Shown: positions 60,603 to 64,000 of the stretch, piece after piece
How the letters are laid out: the number at the start of each line of letters is the position of its first letter
Numbering within the stretch: the first letter of the stretch is position 1
NCBI GenBank assembly: GCA_900095875.1
Contig: LT608311.1
Coordinates: 1,426,001 to 1,490,000, forward strand
Source of the DNA: Caecibacter massiliensis
GTDB lineage: Bacteria > Bacillota > Negativicutes > Veillonellales > Megasphaeraceae
DNA length: 64,000 nt
Reading direction: 5' to 3'
Translations under genes and position numbers: made by a program
The notes under the pieces: model-generated
What the model saw: the letters and a program-made list of their open reading frames with translations, nothing else
The model's database searches: none
What the model was told of the DNA's origin: nothing

Positions 60603-63600
60603 ATGAATCTGACTAAATTTTCTATACAGCGGCCCATCGGTATTGCCATGATTGTAGCATTTTTTGTCGTTCTCGGCCTGTTCAGTTTTTATAAAATCGG
60701 CGTAGAATTACTGCCGGCGCTGAATACGCCCTATGTAACCGTTTCCATCGCCTATCCGGGGGCCAATGCGGACTCGGTGGAACAGCAGGTTGTCAAGCCG
60801 GCGGAAAATGCCCTGTCTTCCGTTGCCAATCTCAAACACATGACTTCCCAGGCTTCATACGGGCAGGCGCGGATTACACTGGAACTGGATTTTTCTGCCA
60901 ATGCTGATGCGGCGGCCATTGATGCGACGAAGAAAATCAATGCCATACGGGGTAGTTTCCCGACAGGAATTGAAGAGCCGGTCGTCATTAAGCGGGATAT
61001 CAATGCCACTCCTGTCATGTATATTGCCGTGCAGTCGTCCCGGCCACTGGATGACATATATACCAAGGCATATAATGATTTTCAGGATGTACTCCAGCAG
61101 GCGGACGGTGTATCGGAAATCAATCTCAATGGCGGACGGGATAAAGAAATCGCCGTTGAAATCGACAAAAACAAGCTGGTTCATTTTGACATGACCCTGG
61201 CAGAAGTGATTTCTGCGTTAAAGTCAGAAAATCTACTCATGCCGTCCGGGACGGTCTATTCATCCGGCACAGCGACGGACGTCCGGGTGAAGGCGCAGTA
61301 TGCCAATGAGGCTGAATTATCGCAGATTGAAATCACCAATGCCAAAGGCGCCCGGATCCCACTGACAGCCGTCGCTTCCATTAAGCGGCAGGATCAGCGG
61401 GTCAGCCGCTATGCCCGTGTAAATGGTGAAGACGCCATTGTCATGGAAGTATATAAAAACAGTGATGCCAACGTCGTATCGACAGTAGATAATGTCAATA
61501 AAAAATTGGAAACGCTGAGGCAGGACAATCCGGAATATACCTTTACTGTAACCAGTGAATCAGCATCTTATATCCGCAATTCCCTGCATAACACATTGCA
61601 GACACTCATTGAAGGACTCTGTACGACCGGCCTGGTCCTGTTCTTTTTCCTGCGGGGCTGGCGGTCTTCCCTGGCCGTTATGGTAGCCATACCGACATCT
61701 CTTATTTCTACGTTCTTTGCCATGTATATGGCCGGTTTTACCTTTAATATGATGTCTCTCATGGGGATGACCCTTTGCATTGGCATCCTCGTAGATGACT
61801 CCATCGTTATTCTGGAAAATATACACCGCCATATCAGAAACGGAGAGCCGCCGGAGACGGCAGCCCTCAACGGCCGTATGGAAATCGGCATGGCCGCCAT
61901 TGCCATTACGCTGTGCGACGTAGTCGTTTTTCTGCCTATCGCTTTTATGACGGATATGGTAGGACAGTACTTCAAACAATTCGGCCTGACTATCGTATTT
62001 GCTACCTTGTTTTCCCTCTTTGTTTCCTTCACCCTGACTCCTATGCTGGCATCCCGGCTGTTTAAAAAAGGGGCAGAAGTAAAGAAGCGGCCTTTGTGGC
62101 AATTTATGGACCGCATGGAGGAACGGGCCCGCCAGGAATATACGAAGATACTTACATGGAGTATTGATCATCCGCGGAAACTGGTCCTGCCCATCCTGTT
62201 TTTGTTTGCAGTGGCACTGGGACTCCTGGTCAGCGGTACCGTGGGGTCGGAATTTATGCCGCAGACGGATGAAAGCGGGTTCCGCGTATCCATCCAGCTG
62301 CCGGCAAATGCCAGCCTGGATAGAACAAATGGCGTCGCCCGGCAGATAGAAGATTATCTGAAGACTGTACCGGAAGTCACTTATTATACGGCTATGGTAG
62401 GAGGAAAGCGGCAGAATGAAGCGACTATCAAAGTGACGCTGGACGACCGACGCAACCGTTCCCGGTCTATCTGGGATGTGACCAATGAGGTACGTAAATT
62501 CGCCGCAGCCCATGTGTGGGATGGTACGGTACGGGTCCGGGAAGACCAGGCTTCCGTAGCCGGTACATCCGGCGGCTATGGCGGCGGATCCGGGAATCTC
62601 CGGCTGGAACTCCGTGGCAAGGATAATGAACGGCTGCTCCAGAAATCGAAAGAAATCGAAACATGGATGCAGACGGATATTGCCGGCCTCAACGGGGTCA
62701 GCAGTTCGTATGAAGATGGTATGCCTGAATACCGGCTTGTGGTGGACCGGGTGAAATTAAAACAGTACGGAGCATCACTGGATGATCTCAATAAAAATTT
62801 CTCCAATGCTATCAGTGGGCAGAAAGCGGGAGTATTGCCAAACGATGCTAAAAACGATAATAACGATACAGATATTTACGTGCGGCTGAAAGGCGCCGAT
62901 TCTTTCGGCGTATCCGATCTCAGACGAATCCCGCTCAATGCCAATGGTCATATCATCTTTGTCAGTGACGTGGCGCAGATTGTATCGGCTACAGGGCCGG
63001 TCACGATCCGCCGTACGGACAAAGAGCGGAGTATTACCCTGGGAGCCGTGCCGCAGGGCAGACCGCTCAGCGATATCATTCAGGACATAACGGCCCATTT
63101 GCAGACGATGGACTTGCAGGGCATCACCTACCGGTTTACCGGACAGGCAGATCAGATGACGATGGCATTCAGGAGTCTGGGCGAAGCCCTGGGATTATCG
63201 CTCATCCTGATATTCATGATTCTGGCGATTCTCTATGAATCCATCAAAACACCGTTTATCCGCATGTTTTCTCTCCCTCTGGGCCTGATTGGTTCTGTGT
63301 TCCTTCTGTTCCTCACGAATAATACGCTCAATCTTTATTCATTGATTGGCATTCTGGTCATGGACGGCATGGTGGCGAAAAACGGGACTCTGCTCCTGGA
63401 TTACACACTGACGCTGATTCATGAGCAGCATATGGATGTACGCAGCGCCGTCATCGAAGCCGGACGGGTCCGGCTTCGTCCTATTTTCATGACGACTCTT
63501 ACGATGATTGTGGGGATGCTGCCGACGGCATTATCTATGTCAGCCGGCTCAGAGACACGGTCCAGCATGGCCGTTGTCGTTATTGGCGGCCTGATTACAT

Positions 63601-63707
63601 CGACCGTATTTACCCTTGTGATTATTCCTATCCTGTTCCTTTTTATTGAAAACCACAGACCGGGCAGGAAAGGGGCTGATTCAGAGAAACGGCGCGTTAC
63701 CGGATAA
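60603..63707 (+). CDS. RND multidrug efflux pump, HAE1 family
   Basis: 1034 residues, the full AcrB-type length. N-terminal helix FSIQRPIGIAMIVAFFVVLG; porter domain; the central membrane region contains GMTLCIGILVDDSIVILENIHRHI, with the two Asp residues needed for proton coupling. The second half begins near residue 530. A Gly-rich loop (TSGGYGGGSGN) lies near residue 660. Secondary motifs such as GILVMDGMVAKNGTLLLDYT support the HAE1 branch. ATG 60603 is preferred over GTG 60594 because of the GAGGTG at 60591. Export of drugs or metabolites through the outer membrane is expected. Confidence 0.95.
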   Translation: MNLTKFSIQRPIGIAMIVAFFVVLGLFSFYKIGVELLPALNTPYVTVSIAYPGANADSVEQQVVKPAENALSSVANLKHMTSQASYGQARITLELDFSANADAAAIDATKKINAIRGSFPTGIEEPVVIKRDINATPVMYIAVQSSRPLDDIYTKAYNDFQDVLQQADGVSEINLNGGRDKEIAVEIDKNKLVHFDMTLAEVISALKSENLLMPSGTVYSSGTATDVRVKAQYANEAELSQIEITNAKGARIPLTAVASIKRQDQRVSRYARVNGEDAIVMEVYKNSDANVVSTVDNVNKKLETLRQDNPEYTFTVTSESASYIRNSLHNTLQTLIEGLCTTGLVLFFFLRGWRSSLAVMVAIPTSLISTFFAMYMAGFTFNMMSLMGMTLCIGILVDDSIVILENIHRHIRNGEPPETAALNGRMEIGMAAIAITLCDVVVFLPIAFMTDMVGQYFKQFGLTIVFATLFSLFVSFTLTPMLASRLFKKGAEVKKRPLWQFMDRMEERARQEYTKILTWSIDHPRKLVLPILFLFAVALGLLVSGTVGSEFMPQTDESGFRVSIQLPANASLDRTNGVARQIEDYLKTVPEVTYYTAMVGGKRQNEATIKVTLDDRRNRSRSIWDVTNEVRKFAAAHVWDGTVRVREDQASVAGTSGGYGGGSGNLRLELRGKDNERLLQKSKEIETWMQTDIAGLNGVSSSYEDGMPEYRLVVDRVKLKQYGASLDDLNKNFSNAISGQKAGVLPNDAKNDNNDTDIYVRLKGADSFGVSDLRRIPLNANGHIIFVSDVAQIVSATGPVTIRRTDKERSITLGAVPQGRPLSDIIQDITAHLQTMDLQGITYRFTGQADQMTMAFRSLGEALGLSLILIFMILAILYESIKTPFIRMFSLPLGLIGSVFLLFLTNNTLNLYSLIGILVMDGMVAKNGTLLLDYTLTLIHEQHMDVRSAVIEAGRVRLRPIFMTTLTMIVGMLPTALSMSAGSETRSSMAVVVIGGLITSTVFTLVIIPILFLFIENHRPGRKGADSEKRRVTG

Positions 63708-63863
63708 CGGGTACGCAACGAGGGGCAGAATCAGCAACAATATAACTTTTTTTACAACGCAGTTTATATTTTCTTAAAGAAATATTCTTATACTATGGGC
63801 ACAGGAAAAAGAATTCTCTGATTTCAGATAGCTTCATTCCCTGAAATGATGAAAGGTGATTCT

Positions 63864-64000
63864 ATGATATCGATCATTACCCCTGTGTACAATGAAGAAG
63901 AAAATATAAACTGCTTTTATGATGCCGTCACGGCCGTTATGAAACAAGTGGGAATGGATTATGAACTGATATATGTCAACGATGGATCCCGCGATGGGAC
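63864..64000 (+). CDS. Family 2 glycosyltransferase, N-terminal fragment
   Basis: The first 45 codons of a gene cut by the right edge. MISIITPVYNEEENI and then YELIYVNDGSRDG are the nucleotide-sugar-binding start and the Asp-containing motif of GT2 enzymes of the GtrB/DPM1 type, which charge polyprenyl phosphate with a sugar. AAAGG precedes the ATG. The C-terminal membrane part cannot be seen. Confidence 0.85.
   Translation, partial: MISIITPVYNEEENINCFYDAVTAVMKQVGMDYELIYVNDGSRDG

Overview
The window looks like the chromosome of a strictly anaerobic, diderm Firmicute of the class Negativicutes. Megasphaera or a close relative is my best guess, but this is inference without any database search. 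The reasons are: a Bacillus-type core gene order (Orn/Lys/Arg decarboxylase, tmk, holB, ricT, trmN6-like, rsmI, metG, tatD) next to an RND efflux pump, which needs an outer membrane to be useful; anaerobic class III ribonucleotide reductase nrdDG; strong AGGAGG ribosome binding sites; Firmicute-style intrinsic terminators; and a base composition near 50 percent GC. I saw no rRNA, tRNA, CRISPR array or insertion sequence.

Layout. 1-3.3 kb: start of a probable FAH-family gene, a free methionine-R-sulfoxide reductase, and two exported proteins. 3.3-6.5 kb: nrdDG behind a pair of NrdR boxes spaced 31 bp apart, with a third box 214 bp upstream. 6.5-12.6 kb, mostly minus strand: M20 amidohydrolase, two near-identical GltS-like carriers, mntP under a yybP-ykoY manganese riboswitch, and a DMT exporter. 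12.7-15.8 kb: a LOR/SDH-type (TIGR00300-like) enzyme with a PrpR-like sigma-54 activator. 16.2-19.3 kb: MFS carrier, cyclase-family hydrolase and PdxA-like dehydrogenase, probably a hydroxy-acid pathway. 19.4-20.7 kb: a MATE exporter gene split by an in-frame stop. 20.9-24.9 kb: AraC regulator divergent from a non-phosphorylating fucose-type sugar oxidation cluster (dehydrogenase, FucP-like permease, lactonase).

25-37.8 kb: housekeeping block (ftsH, exported S66 carboxypeptidase, Nudix, decarboxylase, tmk, holB, ricT, trmN6-like, rsmI, metG, tatD and a TIGR04076-like protein). 38-42 kb: an isolated D-galactonate dehydratase, then a LysR regulator with an IscU/NifU-like scaffold protein and a GGGtGRT-family protein. 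The scaffold/GGGtGRT pair is the best candidate here for a poorly described system. 42-48 kb: an NlpC/P60 wall hydrolase with a long leader, an orphan 261-residue protein, and a LysR regulator divergent from brnQ plus an alpha/beta hydrolase.

48.4-55.1 kb is visibly richer in A+T than its surroundings and holds a SorC-type regulator divergent from a tight operon: phosphodiesterase, MFS carrier, GlpA-like dehydrogenase, NAD(FAD) oxidoreductase and DUF1667 protein. It reads as an acquired glycerophosphodiester or glycerol-3-phosphate oxidation module. A decayed stretch with short tandem repeats follows. 55.6-64 kb: an MBL-fold hydrolase with a LysA-like PLP enzyme, rarA, an RND adaptor and pump, and the start of a family 2 glycosyltransferase.
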